The translations under genes and the position numbers were made by a program. From Corbicula japonica (lineage: Eukaryota > Mollusca > Bivalvia > Venerida > Cyrenidae), in the NCBI GenBank assembly GCA_038501625.1, contig JAZAYU010000052.1, positions 3,253,955-3,317,954 on the forward strand: a DNA stretch of 64,000 nucleotides, written 5' to 3'. This document shows positions 37,481 through 48,159 of the stretch, piece by piece. Each line of letters starts with the position of its first letter. Positions within the stretch are counted from its first letter, which is position 1. The notes beneath the pieces were generated by a model. It was not told the DNA's origin, ran no database searches, and saw only the letters and a list, made by a program, of their open reading frames with translations.

Positions 37481-38356
37481 TTTTATATTAGTGTTTAAAT
37501 GCTTTTGAGTTTAATAATGTTAATTCAGTTCATTTGATATGATTTTATCGATTGAGACTTTGTTTTATCTTCTTTTTTTTTTGCAATTCCCTTTTAATTT
37601 TGTTTATGTTAATTTCATTTTATAGCAATATATTTTGTTGAGCAACTTGCCGTAACCCCTTAATAAACTTCAGCACCGAAGGGGAGCTGACACCTGTGAA
37701 CCCTGATGTTCTATAATTGTAGAAAGTATAACCCCTATTCATAGATTTTCTTTCTTTATTTTACCAAATTCAAAACCATTTTGCACAACTTGTGGCATTG
37801 TCTTAAAAATGTGTTGAAGTTTCGATCGGGACTTCTTGTCGACATGTTTGGTGAAAGCTTACTCGAATTTTGAATGATTTTATCGAATCTTTGTCGGTGT
37901 CTCCATGAATGTATTGAAAATATTACATTAAAATAAAACAGAAAATTAAACAGAAATTCCTCATAGGATTTGAACAAACAACCCTTATTCCATTTTATTA
38001 AAAATCTGGTGTGTAACTTCTACGGCCTTGAAACCATTTGCTGAGAAACCCTATTTAAATAATCTTGTCTGTCACGTGACTGTGAATGTATCGATTACTT
38101 ACTATATTTGAGGACTAAAATAGAAGAAAACCGAAAAGCAGTAAATCTCACTTTGGAAAATTACAAGTACATGTACTATTACAAGTCGTTTTTCTCAAAC
38201 GATTTTCATAAAAACAGTGTCGTGTACGTGAACTTGTAGCCTACACGTACCCAAACACGTACACGTCTTTAATCTCAACCTCTCAACGTTGTCTGTTCTA
38301 ACTTTGTAACCTTGACGTAATAAAGTTTGCTGTTGTTGTTGCTGCTGCTGTCATGA

Positions 38357-38608
38357 AGCAAGGCGACCAGAACGTCACGTGACATTGTTTCACGTGACAC
38401 ACGTATTTCGGACGAATTGGGTCACAGTAATGTTCATTGCGGAGATTCATGTAAATTAAATAAAAAGTTCCAGGAACACGTTACTTGGACAAGTAAAAAA
38501 GGTGACAAGAAACATGGAACAACCCATCCGCCTATTTCTCTGAAAAGTGAAGATTATGAAGCTATAGTGTTGGAAAGTAGATCTTCGAATTCTGGTGATG
38601 AAGTATAG
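38357..38608 (+). CDS. Orphan open frame, possible terminal exon
   Basis: Open from just after a TGA near 38354 to the TAG at 38606-38608, without an in-frame ATG. It encodes a polar tail ending SRSSNSGDEV. Base composition is less AT-rich than its surroundings and three CACGTGAC words sit at its start. It might be the last exon of an unseen gene. No domain is recognised, and chance is a real possibility. Confidence 0.2.
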   Translation, partial: SKATRTSRDIVSRDTRISDELGHSNVHCGDSCKLNKKFQEHVTWTSKKGDKKHGTTHPPISLKSEDYEAIVLESRSSNSGDEV

Positions 38609-39310
38609 AAAATCCGTTTCAAAGTAGCTTTGCATTTTAATCGCATTATAAAATAGATTATAATAGATGGTGTATCAAATTTAAAATGCTATCAACCACG
38701 GGGCAGATTTTTCACACTGTTTAAAGAAATATGAATGGCTTGTTCTGTCAGCCTAAATTAGAGATTAATCAAAACTATAAATTAGTTTTTTAACTTTAAT
38801 GGTTTATTGTTTTGTGATGATTCCTTTAGAATGAAAATTCCTTGGCAAATTATTTACGGAACAATAAATATCTTTAAAAAAGATAAACGGTGTATATGGT
38901 ATATGAAATGATGCAGTTTATAGCTGCTATTATTCACTTCATCTTGATTTACGTGTAAATTAAATCATTTCTTTGAGAATCTACATAATGACTTTTTTAT
39001 TAAAATTTCAATGTAAAATTACGAACCACACATAATTAGGAACAGATAAATATATTTTAGTTTTGTTTATAAATGTGAATCTTATAATTATGAAAAACGT
39101 ATTTGAAAGGTCTTGGCTTTATTAATACCTTAAAGATAATAAAAAAGGTACATGTATGTATCCCTTACCGAGATAATAAATAAATTCAGTAAAGATCCTA
39201 AGACTTAGTGTTAGCAATAAAAGAGTAATAAAGAATTATAAATGTTTTCTTTATAAAATTGAAGAGAATTTCTTAGGAATATGAAACAATTCTAGAATAT
39301 ATCGCAGCTT

Positions 39311-39390
39311 TCTACTCTATGACAGTTATATGCTTTACTACTCTATGACAGCTATATGCTTTGCTACTCTATGACAGCTATATGCTTTAA
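39311..39390. repeat. 26-bp tandem repeat, 3 units
   Basis: Unit tactctatgacagctatatg plus ctttgc, repeated three times with one or two changes. Non-coding. The surrounding interval 38609-40112 shows nothing else. Confidence 0.85.
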
Positions 39391-40112
39391 TAGCAATCTT
39401 ATAAAAACATCTGCTGAAAACCGCTACGCTAGCATGTTCTTAGATCTGGCTTGAGTGCGGGTGCTTTAATAGCGAACTCGAAGTTGTTTCGCGTAACAAA
39501 TAACACGTAGTTGACTGATTTAAGACAAGTAAGCACATCTTACAATTCTCAGTCGTGATAAAGAATTAATTCTATATAAGAAAGTATTGTAAAGGGTCTT
39601 GATTTTGTTTATTCTTATAGCATAATGTATTAGATGTAAATCAATTGCTGAAAGAATAAAATATATTTAGTGAAGGTTTTAAAAAGCGAACTTATTGTTT
39701 ATATTGCGTAGCATATTATATGCAGCTGCCAGAAGACAGTTTCACTGACTTTCACTTTCATTTTGGATACGTTGATAAAGAGTGACTGCATTGTATTTTT
39801 TTGACAAATAAACCTAACCAATGAAGACTACTGGAGTGTGCCTTATTTCAACATCCTTCGACTTAACAGAATAGCAAAGATCTAAACGGCACAGCAATAA
39901 TCGTTTCAAACCTAGTAAACTAATTGTTTAAAAATCCCACTAGATACCTCTCCACCCTGCTAGATGCCTCTCTGGTGTAAATAGCTACCAATCGAAATAG
40001 TTTATTTCATTTTCCTGCTGCATAATAATAGAATACGATTATTATTTACAACATTTCATTGGTTAATAAATTAGGTCAAAAGTGAGCTTAGACAGCTACG
40101 CCGAAAAAAAGA

Positions 40113-40205
40113 ATGACTGTATCACCGAGTCCAATCGTTCACTATAGGTCCCAGGAGGAGAACGCATGGATAGACCGCTTTTTCAGGAGGGAATTGGGTA
40201 CTGAG
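40113..40205 (+). CDS. Candidate first coding exon of a zinc-finger-like locus
   Basis: Starts ATG at 40113, encodes VSPSPIVHYRSQEENAWIDR and FFRRELGTE, and ends at a good donor, gtaagt. Phase 0. No domain is recognised. Almost the whole exon, its donor and the first 35 bp of intron are repeated in reverse at 42436-42559, which argues that the segment has been copied as DNA. Confidence 0.4.
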
Positions 40206-40245
40206 GTAAGTAAATCGTCTCGCATTTCTTTGAAAATGCATATTT
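40122..40245. repeat. Left arm of inverted duplication
   Basis: 124 bp from tcaccgagtccaatcg to tttgaaaatgcata. The reverse complement stands at 42436-42559 with about one substitution and one short indel. The arms enclose 2.2 kb that include the zinc-finger exon. Confidence 0.9.
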
Positions 40246-40529
40246 CAGATAAAGATATGGCGTATGCTGATCTCCTATATTTACTCTTAAACAATGGTCA
40301 TCTCACATTCGCCAAACTTTCGGTATCTTCTGAGAACATTCTCCACAACTGCACTAGAAAATCGCAAAAAATGGCAAAATCACTCTTTAAAAGCCAATAA
40401 TTTGATAATTAAGCAAAGTTCTGAGCATTTGTTTCGTTCTAAAGATTCGTTTAACACTTGTCTTCATGTGTCATAAGCCTCCACTATTTTAAAGTCGTTT
40501 TAGGAGGATTTAGACCACAAGTTAGAAAA

Positions 40530-40590
40530 TTTTCAAAATGAACGCATGGGTAGAAGTTTTCATCAATTTTCCAAATGAACGCATGGGCAG
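40530..40590. repeat. Short tandem duplication
   Basis: aaaatgaacgcatgggtag is followed 29 bp later by aaatgaacgcatgggcag. The word gaacgcatgg also occurs in the exon at 40113. Small local copying; no function visible. Confidence 0.6.
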
Positions 40591-41243
40591 GAGGCATTTT
40601 AGAAATCCACGTTTTTTCGTGAATATCCCACATTAAATCGACTTTTGACTGTTATATTTCACAATACTTTATTCTGAATTGCTAAAATATCATTTAGAGC
40701 AGTCTCTAGTTTCGTATCGGTAATAAGCGATACCATAGAGCCTATATAGTTTTTGAGATTAACCTGGAATTAATCATCATGCAAACGAAACTTCTGACAT
40801 CTCATAATAACTGCTATGCTTCCCATGATGGTTCATTATTCTCTGCTTCAGATGTAAACTTTCATATTCAATTATATCGACACAAAAAAGCAAGAAAGAC
40901 TAATGTTACAGTATTAACTTCGACACTTCATGATTAACTCCCCTTTTTCTAACCTCCGCCATTTGTAATATTTAGGAAGAATTGAAAAAAAAATTATTAT
41001 AGTTGCTTTGGTCAATTTTCAATTAATGTAAGTTACATATTTTTACAGTTTTATGGTTCATTTTTATTACACTGTCTCTAGAAGCACTTAGAAAATGACT
41101 TGCATTTAATCAAATGCAGACGATTATCTTGTGCCTGACATTCGACCCTGAGTGATATTTGACCCGGCATATTTGAAATTTATACATTGATCATTGATCT
41201 TAAATCTATCACTTAAACTGAAAAACTTGTATTAATATTACAG

Positions 41244-41330
41244 AACTTGCGTGTAATGGATGACGAAGTGTCAAGAGCAGTGGCAGGAATTATAGATGTA
41301 TCCGTGCCAGCTGTTGGGGGCAGACGGGTT
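41244..41330 (+). CDS. Candidate second exon of the zinc-finger-like locus
   Basis: 87 nt between acceptor attacag and donor gtaaga, phase 0-0. Encodes NLRVMDDEVSRAVAGIIDVS and VPAVGGRRV. It follows the exon at 40113 in frame. No domain is known to me. It could join the C2H2 exon downstream only if that exon starts at a weak acceptor near 41925. Confidence 0.35.
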
Positions 41331-41925
41331 GTAAGATCTTTTCCTTTTATTTATGAATTTATTTTTATTAAATGATAATTGATATTTGTATATGATAATA
41401 TAATATTTTAAATGTTCTTTGTAGACCGAAATCTTATGTTTGAAAGTCTAGAGGTACTGAAGTACTCTAACATGACTTGTCACATTTACTTTGATCTGCA
41501 AAGAACTGATATCATTGAAAACAACAATTAACAGATACTAACATTTATCACTGTTGTTCTTTGTGTTTTATATAGTTTCAGTATAAAATTATGATAACAT
41601 TTGCATTATGACCTTAAATAATGAGTATATTCAACATAATAAATTGTGAATTTTGCGATTAAGATAAAGAAATATTACTTGGGTTTACTTATCACCTACC
41701 CTAGTGCGAAATTTAAACCGGCGCGGAATATATTGATACAACACTAGAGGTCATGTTTCTGATGTTTATTCTAAATGGGGAAAATTAATAATAGACATTT
41801 TCAAATACAGCTTTCGATGGGTTTCAGGTTTGGAAGGAGTATTTTTCAGTTCAATCCTGAACTTAAATAGCCAATCTTTGTTATAAAAATTCAAATGTAA
41901 GAAGTAAAAATCGTACATTTTTAAG

Positions 41926-42207
41926 ACAGTTATCTCGTTTTTAGTTACAGTATCAGAAGACGACTATGTTTGTCAAATTTGCGGAATATCCTTTACGAGG
42001 AAGGGCAACTTCAAACGACACATGCGTGTCCATGAGGACAATGATAGTCCTAAATGCCAAATATGTGAAAGGATCTTCACAAGAAAGGACAACCTTACAG
42101 CCCTTATAAAGACTGCCCACTCACATAGTGATATGACCATGGAAGACAACATCATATGTGATGAATGTGGGAAGCAATGTAAGAGCAAAAAAGCTCTCAG
42201 CGATTAA
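41926..42207 (+). CDS. C2H2 zinc-finger exon, probably degenerate
   Basis: One complete finger (CQICGISFTRKGNFKRHMRV then H: C-x2-C-x12-H-x3-H), a second finger with CQICERIFTRKDNL whose histidine spacing is off, and a third CDECGKQCKSKK cut by a TAA before any histidine. The start is uncertain: phase-0 acceptor at 41924-41925 with a poor tract, or phase-1 acceptors at 41943-41944 and 41949-41950. C2H2 proteins usually bind DNA. The truncated last finger suggests a decayed or partial gene. Confidence 0.55.
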   Translation, partial: TVISFLVTVSEDDYVCQICGISFTRKGNFKRHMRVHEDNDSPKCQICERIFTRKDNLTALIKTAHSHSDMTMEDNIICDECGKQCKSKKALSD

Positions 42208-42435
42208 AAAGAATACATTCAAAGAGACATTTTTGTGATACTATATCTAGGTGCTCGATTTCTCTTGCGTGTGAGGTTTTAACATTGAACTGAACGCTTT
42301 TTATAGTGTACGAGGAACAAGAGCTGGTCAACGGACCGCGGACGTAGCGTAGTCGTAAATATTGTGCATTAACTTGCTTATCTAATTCAACCTATTAACT
42401 TTACTTATTAGCATTATTTTTATAAATATGAAAGT

Positions 42436-42559
42436 GGAAATAGCATTTCAAAGAAATGCGAGACGATTTACTTACCACAGTACCCAATTCCCTCCTGAAA
42501 AAGCGGTCTATCCATGCGTTCTCCTCCTGGGACCTATAGTGAACGATTGGACTCGGTGA
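42436..42559. repeat. Right arm of inverted duplication
   Basis: Mirror of 40122-40245, including the minus-strand copy of the gtaagt donor. On the minus strand the former GAG|gtaagt reads GTG|gtaagt. Confidence 0.9.
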
Positions 42560-42625
42560 GGATGGATTTTTGAAAACAATTTACCCAAAACTTAATTTTA
42601 TCAAACTTACCGACAAGTAGCTAGC

Positions 42626-43050
42626 TTTATGACTAGCTGCAGAATGACTGCTACAAGCTGTATGACTAGCTGCAGAATGACTGCTACAAGCTGTATGACT
42701 AGCTGCAGAATGACTGCTGCAAGCTGTATGACTAGCTGCCGAATGACTGCTGCAAGCTGTATGACTAGCTGCAGAATGACTGCTACAAGCTGTATGACTA
42801 GCTGCAGAATGACTGCTACAAGCTTTATGACTAGTGCAGAATGACTGCTTCAAGCTGTATGACTAGCTGCAGAATGACTGCTACAAGCTGTATGACTAGC
42901 TGCAGAATGACTGTTACAAGCTGTATGACTAGCTGCAGAATGACTGCTACAAGCTGTATGACTAGCTGTAGAATGACTGCTACAAGCTGTATGACTAGCT
43001 GCAGAATGACTTCTTCAAGCTGAATGACTAGCTGCACAATGACGGCTACA
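42626..43050. repeat. 33-bp minisatellite, about 13 units
   Basis: Unit atgactagctgcagaatgac plus tgctacaagctgt, itself built from two atgact-headed halves (15 and 18 bp). Since 33 is divisible by three and the unit has few stops, long frames are open on both strands. They are repeat shadow, with no start context or domain. Confidence 0.95.
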
Positions 43051-45506
43051 ATTTGTGGTTTTTTTAATAACACATGTATGCCTAACCGCTTGCTTTTAAT
43101 ATTATCTGTACTTAAAACATTTCTAACATTATGGTTGTTTGTGTCGTATGTCGGCTGAAACGATGATCATTCACATTCAATCATTGCTGATATCAATTAG
43201 TATACGCCCTTTAAACGGCATTGGGCACGATTCATACGTAGTCGTAAAAATTGAGTTGAGGTATTCCGAAGGCTAGCTGGCGTCAACAGTGATATGCATT
43301 TCTGTTATAGCCAATAAATAGGCTCATTCAAACCTAGCCTGTAATGGTTTGAATATTTGTTGGTTCGGTGGTATTTAAAGTTCATATACTTATCATAAAC
43401 GTTATAAGATTTGTGCATTTTGTTTTTCATTGATGATCTACAGGCACGAATTCAAATGACATTGCCCTCGCTGGGAATCGAATCCGAAGCGTAAGTCAAT
43501 GATTTGTGTTCCTGCTCTCGGCTATCTTCACTGTTACTATACCGCGGTCATGAACGTCAACAGTAATACTAAACACGCAAAAGGTCCAGTTAGGTGACAG
43601 CTCTTATCTTTCGTGCCAGTTGACGATCGTTTGTACAGTAGAAGAATGATTGTGAAGGACACTGTCTATAATTTCGACTAGGACTGATAGCAGACGAAAA
43701 GCAAACATAAAGGAAACGTTTTGAACTTATCAAAAAATTTTCATATAATATTAGTATACCTTATTTAATTATTTGCAAGCAGTAAAATAACTGCGATGCC
43801 AACTAGAACGTACTATATCCAACAGTAATTTGTCCAAGCATGTTGGAAACTTTTTTCCTAAGAAAACCTCCATATGGGTTTTTTATAACTGAACTATTGT
43901 CGGTTAACAGTATAATACAAAGTTGGTTACAGAGTTGGCTAGACCGGTCGGTAACACTATTGGAACTACATGGCAATTTAAAACGGTATGACCGCTTTGG
44001 TAAGAATAAATGGTCGAAGAAGAAGTATTTCTGGTAAAATAACGCATAATTTGAGATCGGAAAGCGAAAATCAGCAGCTCTACCTCAGAACGTTGCTAAG
44101 AAACATGTAACTTGATGAATTATACCAGTAACATCAGACAGGCTTGATGCACATTGTACGATGGACATTGATCCAGAAGGTCCTGTGACGGTGATACATT
44201 TGTGTGAAGGCAACATGAGGTAATTAAGTCGGTGTCTTCTGTTTTTTCTACTACTGTGAGGTGTTTGGAGTCGGTGTCTTCTGTTTTTGGCCATTCCTGA
44301 TATGCATGTTTCACTAAAATTGTCGTTACATCAACAAGATGCCACATCCTTATGTTGTGAAGAGAACAGTTTCAATAAATGTTCAGTGTTATAATACACA
44401 CGGGAATGTTCCCATTAAAATACAGGTCATTTATCTTGAACAAAGGATCGTTGACGTAATTGTGTCTCATTTAAAATTGCTATTTAAAGGGCCGCTGTCT
44501 AGGATTTCCACATTGGTAGTCTGATAGGAGAAAGTATTCGTCAATGGCTACAATTGGTGATAGTACACTCGCTGTGAGTATTATTATGTTATTAACATAA
44601 TTTTAAATTCCTTTATGTAATTTAATAATTTCATGAATTAAAAGTTGTCTTCAATGTATACTCTTTTGGAAATAAATCATGCTCGATTTGTTGTTTTCTA
44701 AGTATTTCTAACTAACTTATGTACATGCAAAATAATAAATTTGCGTTAATATAATTAAATGGTTAATATAAGTGCATGTTTTTTGATAATGCGTTAAAAC
44801 TCTACTTCAACGCAAGAATATACTCTATTGCGAGGGTTACTCTTTCAAATGTTTCATTTCATAAACCACTGAAAAATAATATACGCAAAGTCGTAATAAT
44901 TGACGATATATATTCAATTTTCTACATTGTATAGATCTGTTTTCTGTCAAACGCATTTTATTATCGAGAAAAAGATCCCTATCAACGAAGAGTGAAATTT
45001 GCTTTGCACATACCATAGTAACCACAAATACGAAATGTAGAGAGGACAAAGAAGTAAACAGCGGTTAATGAAATGATCAGATTGAAATAAGACACCCCAA
45101 ACAATTAACGAAAAGAGAACATGAGGGTAGACCGCATTGGAACGTTTGATGGCAAAACCATTTGCTGCTGGGTGTTTGTTCAAGGGTGCTCCAATCTCAC
45201 ACTTGCCTGCAGATTGTCATATGAACAAACATGTCTTGGTATATATCCTCCAAACCACCTATCAACCCAACAATGTTGCATACAGAAGCACACAAACTTA
45301 TAACACGTAAGAATCGACATGAAATAGCACTGTCAAGCAAGAAGCTGACCACATTCACCGAGACCAGAACGCCTTGAGTCAAATCAGCGAGAACACGATG
45401 ACATAAATAAAAGAAATTATAATATTTCGGATAAAAATAGAGTTTTAAAATGACGCACCAATAACCATCACCATCTAAATTATCAAAATGTGGAATTAAG
45501 TTAAGC
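43051..45506. other. Intergenic, few features
   Basis: AT-rich. Holds a copy of repeat family C (45040-45245) and a short duplication of agtcggtgtcttctgttttt at 44227 and 44270. No gene is recognised. Confidence 0.45.
45040..45245 (+). repeat. Dispersed repeat family C, copy 2
   Basis: Shares gacaccccaaacaattaacg, accgcattggaacg, tctcacacttgcctgc and tcatatgaacaaac in the same order as 14995-15250. More diverged. Confidence 0.6.
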
Positions 45507-46817
45507 ATGAAAGCAAATTTATTAATAACGGAAAATTACATTTTAGTGCAGAAAATTTCATCAAGATTGTTCTTTGTTTTTCAGAAAGTACTTTTAGCAG
45601 TGTTGGAAATATCTGCGTGTGGAAGTTTCTTTCTGAATGATGGTATCTCGCTGTCTTCGTTGTGTTTTCCCCAAGACAAGTTTTGCAGTTGCGACCATGC
45701 TGACGATATTTCTCACAATCATACAGATATGTTGAGTGTTTCATGTTCTGCTAAAAATCTAACGACATATCCTAATTTTAAAAAGATTTCAGACCAAGTC
45801 ATTGGGCATTACAAGGACTGGGGCATTGTTCTTTCCAATAACGAACTTACCACAATACCTGCAGGAGTTTTCTCGAATTTTGAAAGCGCAAATACGAATG
45901 ACACCTACATATGGTTGGATTTTAGTCAGAACAAGATAAGCTTTATAGAAAACGATGCCTTCACTGGAGTCAATAAAATGGTCATGGAAATCTATCTCTC
46001 AGAAAACCGGATTACTGCTCTTCCACTAGCTTTTCAACTGTTGACCAACCTGCAAGTTTTATACATTGACGAAAATCCTATATCAGTGTTCGACTCCGCA
46101 ACTCTTAACTCAATGGTAAAAACCCTTATCCATTTGGGAATAGATTATCACAATCTGGTATTAGGAAATAAAGAACTCTCCGTTCTTAATATATCTACAT
46201 TGTATATTTTCAATTTCCCATCTGATTTCAGGAATCAGACTTTCAACCCATTCCTGGTTTTTAGAAATACTTTGACGGATATGAATATTGGTAATACAGA
46301 AGCAACAACACTTCCTTGCACTTTAATTGATAGACCTTACATAAAATATTTTTATATTTACCACGCTTATAATATCAGTGCAAACACTGTATTCGATTGT
46401 CAACCCGGTACCAACTTGAAAGTATTCACCCTGGAAATTATTTTTTGTGGTCTTGAAGAATTTCCAGACATCTTGAAGTTCATGCCATCATTGCGCGCTC
46501 TCAACTTGTACCACAACGAGATTAGTAGTGTCAACGAGGACTTCGTTCCCCTGCATAACAAGTTGGAAATACTCAACCTGTCAAACAACCGACTTCGGAC
46601 AATTCCCGCTGTCTTCAGTCGCTTCGTCAATCTCAAATTCTTGTACATTGAATACAACCAGATAACCGTTGTTGCTGCTGAATTTAATGTTCTTTCCGTT
46701 CCATCAGTATGTGCAGAAGGAAACCCTTGGAAGCACGATGGGTTGCATTGTAATCAAAGATACGGGAATGATTTGTATTATGAGAATATTGATAATACCA
46801 CTGTTATTATACCATAA
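45507..46817 (+). CDS. Secreted leucine-rich-repeat protein
   Basis: 436 codons uninterrupted. An N-terminal cysteine cluster (CFPQDKFCSCDH then VSCSAKNLTTYP) looks like an LRR N-cap. It is followed by roughly eight LRR units with xLxxNxI patterns, such as IWLDFSQNKISFIENDAF, IYLSENRITALP, LYIDENPISVF, LNLYHNEISSV, LNLSNNRLRTIP and LYIEYNQITVV, and a C-cap with NPW and two cysteines. There is no membrane segment or signalling domain after it, so a soluble ectodomain is likely. The ATG at 45507 may not be real: a phase-0 acceptor (ttttcag) at 45584 would start an exon at KVLLAVLEISACGS, a possible signal peptide core. LRR ectodomains bind ligands in immunity or adhesion; the ligand is unknown. 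It stands alone, with no partner genes. Confidence 0.8.
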   Translation: MKANLLITENYILVQKISSRLFFVFQKVLLAVLEISACGSFFLNDGISLSSLCFPQDKFCSCDHADDISHNHTDMLSVSCSAKNLTTYPNFKKISDQVIGHYKDWGIVLSNNELTTIPAGVFSNFESANTNDTYIWLDFSQNKISFIENDAFTGVNKMVMEIYLSENRITALPLAFQLLTNLQVLYIDENPISVFDSATLNSMVKTLIHLGIDYHNLVLGNKELSVLNISTLYIFNFPSDFRNQTFNPFLVFRNTLTDMNIGNTEATTLPCTLIDRPYIKYFYIYHAYNISANTVFDCQPGTNLKVFTLEIIFCGLEEFPDILKFMPSLRALNLYHNEISSVNEDFVPLHNKLEILNLSNNRLRTIPAVFSRFVNLKFLYIEYNQITVVAAEFNVLSVPSVCAEGNPWKHDGLHCNQRYGNDLYYENIDNTTVIIP

Positions 46818-47013
46818 ACGCCGAGCTTCTAGCCATCATAAGAAAAATATAAAAACTTGATCGGTATAAGGGAAAAAAGCCGCGGATCCAGACAGATAAA
46901 CCTCTTCATCACTGAAATTAAGAGTCATGCTTCTTCGTCGTCTACTGAATCTGACCGTGACGCTGGCGAATCAGATTGATAATTATTCTGTTTTCCTTAG
47001 TGATATTATATAG

Positions 47014-47149
47014 TTATTTGGTTTCTTGACAGGGAATGTGAGGATATATTGCCGGTCTGGGTGTCATATTACCCGAGCCGCAGGCGAGGGATAATATGAC
47101 ACCCAGACCGGCAATATATCCTCACATACCCTTTCAAGGAACCAAATAA
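47014..47149. repeat. Strong hairpin, arms about 60 bp
   Basis: GTGAGGATATATTGCCGGTC running to gggtgtcatatta is perfectly mirrored beyond a short cccgagccgcaggcgaggg loop. The outer arm (tatttggtttcttgac) is mirrored less well. A foldback element or the end of a larger transposon. Confidence 0.8.
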
Positions 47150-47152
47150 TTG

Positions 47153-47571
47153 TTTTATTATACTGCAAAGACTTTTTCAGACAAAAATAATTAGAAAACA
47201 TCGATTTTTTTCATTTATTTCGCTTATTTAATGCCGAACGGCTTAATTCCCTTCTGAGAACCTCAATAATTACATGTCTGACGTCATTAATTTACCTGTA
47301 TGACGTCACTTCTATCGAAATTGAATGGACTATCGGTTTGATATTTATTTACCAAATTTGAGAATAATCTGATCGTTTTCAACGCTAAAAACATAACACA
47401 AATATTTTCTGTAACAATTTTAATAATCCCTAAGCATACCACTTTATAATTTACAAGATCGGTTTCAAATTATGCATTTTTACGGGAATTCAAAACAAAA
47501 TGGCGGACGACAACAAAAGGTGGGAGGCCAGAGAGGGAAATTCAAGCAAATTTCTTTGCAGTATAATAAAA
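47153..47571. mobile_element. 419-bp element with 18-bp terminal inverted repeats
   Basis: TTTTATTATACTGCAAAG at the left is exactly mirrored at 47554-47571. It directly abuts the hairpin at 47014-47149. The interior carries two TGACGTCA sites and no gene. Confidence 0.5.
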
Positions 47572-48155
47572 AGTGTTTTCTAAGTGAAGTACCATTGGTA
47601 TGTGCACTAGTTTGAAACTGCGCAATGCTATTATTATTCTCAACGTTTTTGCTGCACAATGTTTTAATATCATTTTCTTTTTTTTTCAATATTTCTGATC
47701 TGTTTTACAATAAAACATAAAATTAATATAGCATCTGTTTGTTTCAGTGAAATATCGATTTTATTTCAGGAGACAGCACCTGTAGCATTTTTCATGCGTG
47801 GTTTTATTTTAATGAAACAAACAAATATTATAGGATGCTTTCCAGTGAATTATAGAATTTTCCCGGTGAAATAAAAGTGGTATTTCACTGTTTTCAAATA
47901 GTGAAATATCATTTTTATTTTCACATTGGTTCCCAAACGTACATAACTGTCCGGATGAGAACGTTTTTAAAACGGGTTAAAGTTTGGGTATAGAATAGAA
48001 TAGAATTATTTCCAATCAAGGGTCATATACATGACATAATTATTAATCACAATATAAATATGTACATGAGCAATAGCATCAAACTAAGGATATTAACATA
48101 ACAAAAGCTTGATTCGAATTGGTTTAAACACAATGTGACGTCATGACGTCACGTC
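47279..48155. promoter_or_regulatory. Cluster of CRE-type sites (TGACGTCA)
   Basis: Four perfect TGACGTCA palindromes: near 47280, near 47303, and two in immediate succession near 48137-48153 (TGACGTCATGACGTCACG). CREB/ATF factors bind this sequence. No gene start is visible nearby, so function is unproven. Confidence 0.35.
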
Positions 48156-48159
48156 ATAA

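Noticed and set aside
33454..40112. Further EGF or VWA exons after VWA6
   Set aside because: Looked for NPCxNG, DSSGS and TDG patterns in all frames; none found, so I ended the gene at 33453.
42626..43050. Regular 33-bp repeats resembling a CRISPR array or a coding repeat protein
   Set aside because: Units abut without unique spacers, the DNA is eukaryotic, and frames are open on both strands simply because the unit is a multiple of three.
43440..43520. Possible minus-strand tRNA-like sequence (ggattcgattccc B-box-like word)
   Set aside because: No acceptor stem or A box at the right distance; treated as chance or a very old remnant.
44085..44347. Two minus-strand frames of 69 and 75 codons
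   Set aside because: No domain, overlapping each other, and partly made from a duplicated agtcggtgtcttctg word.
47744..47935. Mirrored gtgaaatat/ttatttcac words as a separate element
   Set aside because: Several short palindromes are present but no consistent borders; not enough to call an element.
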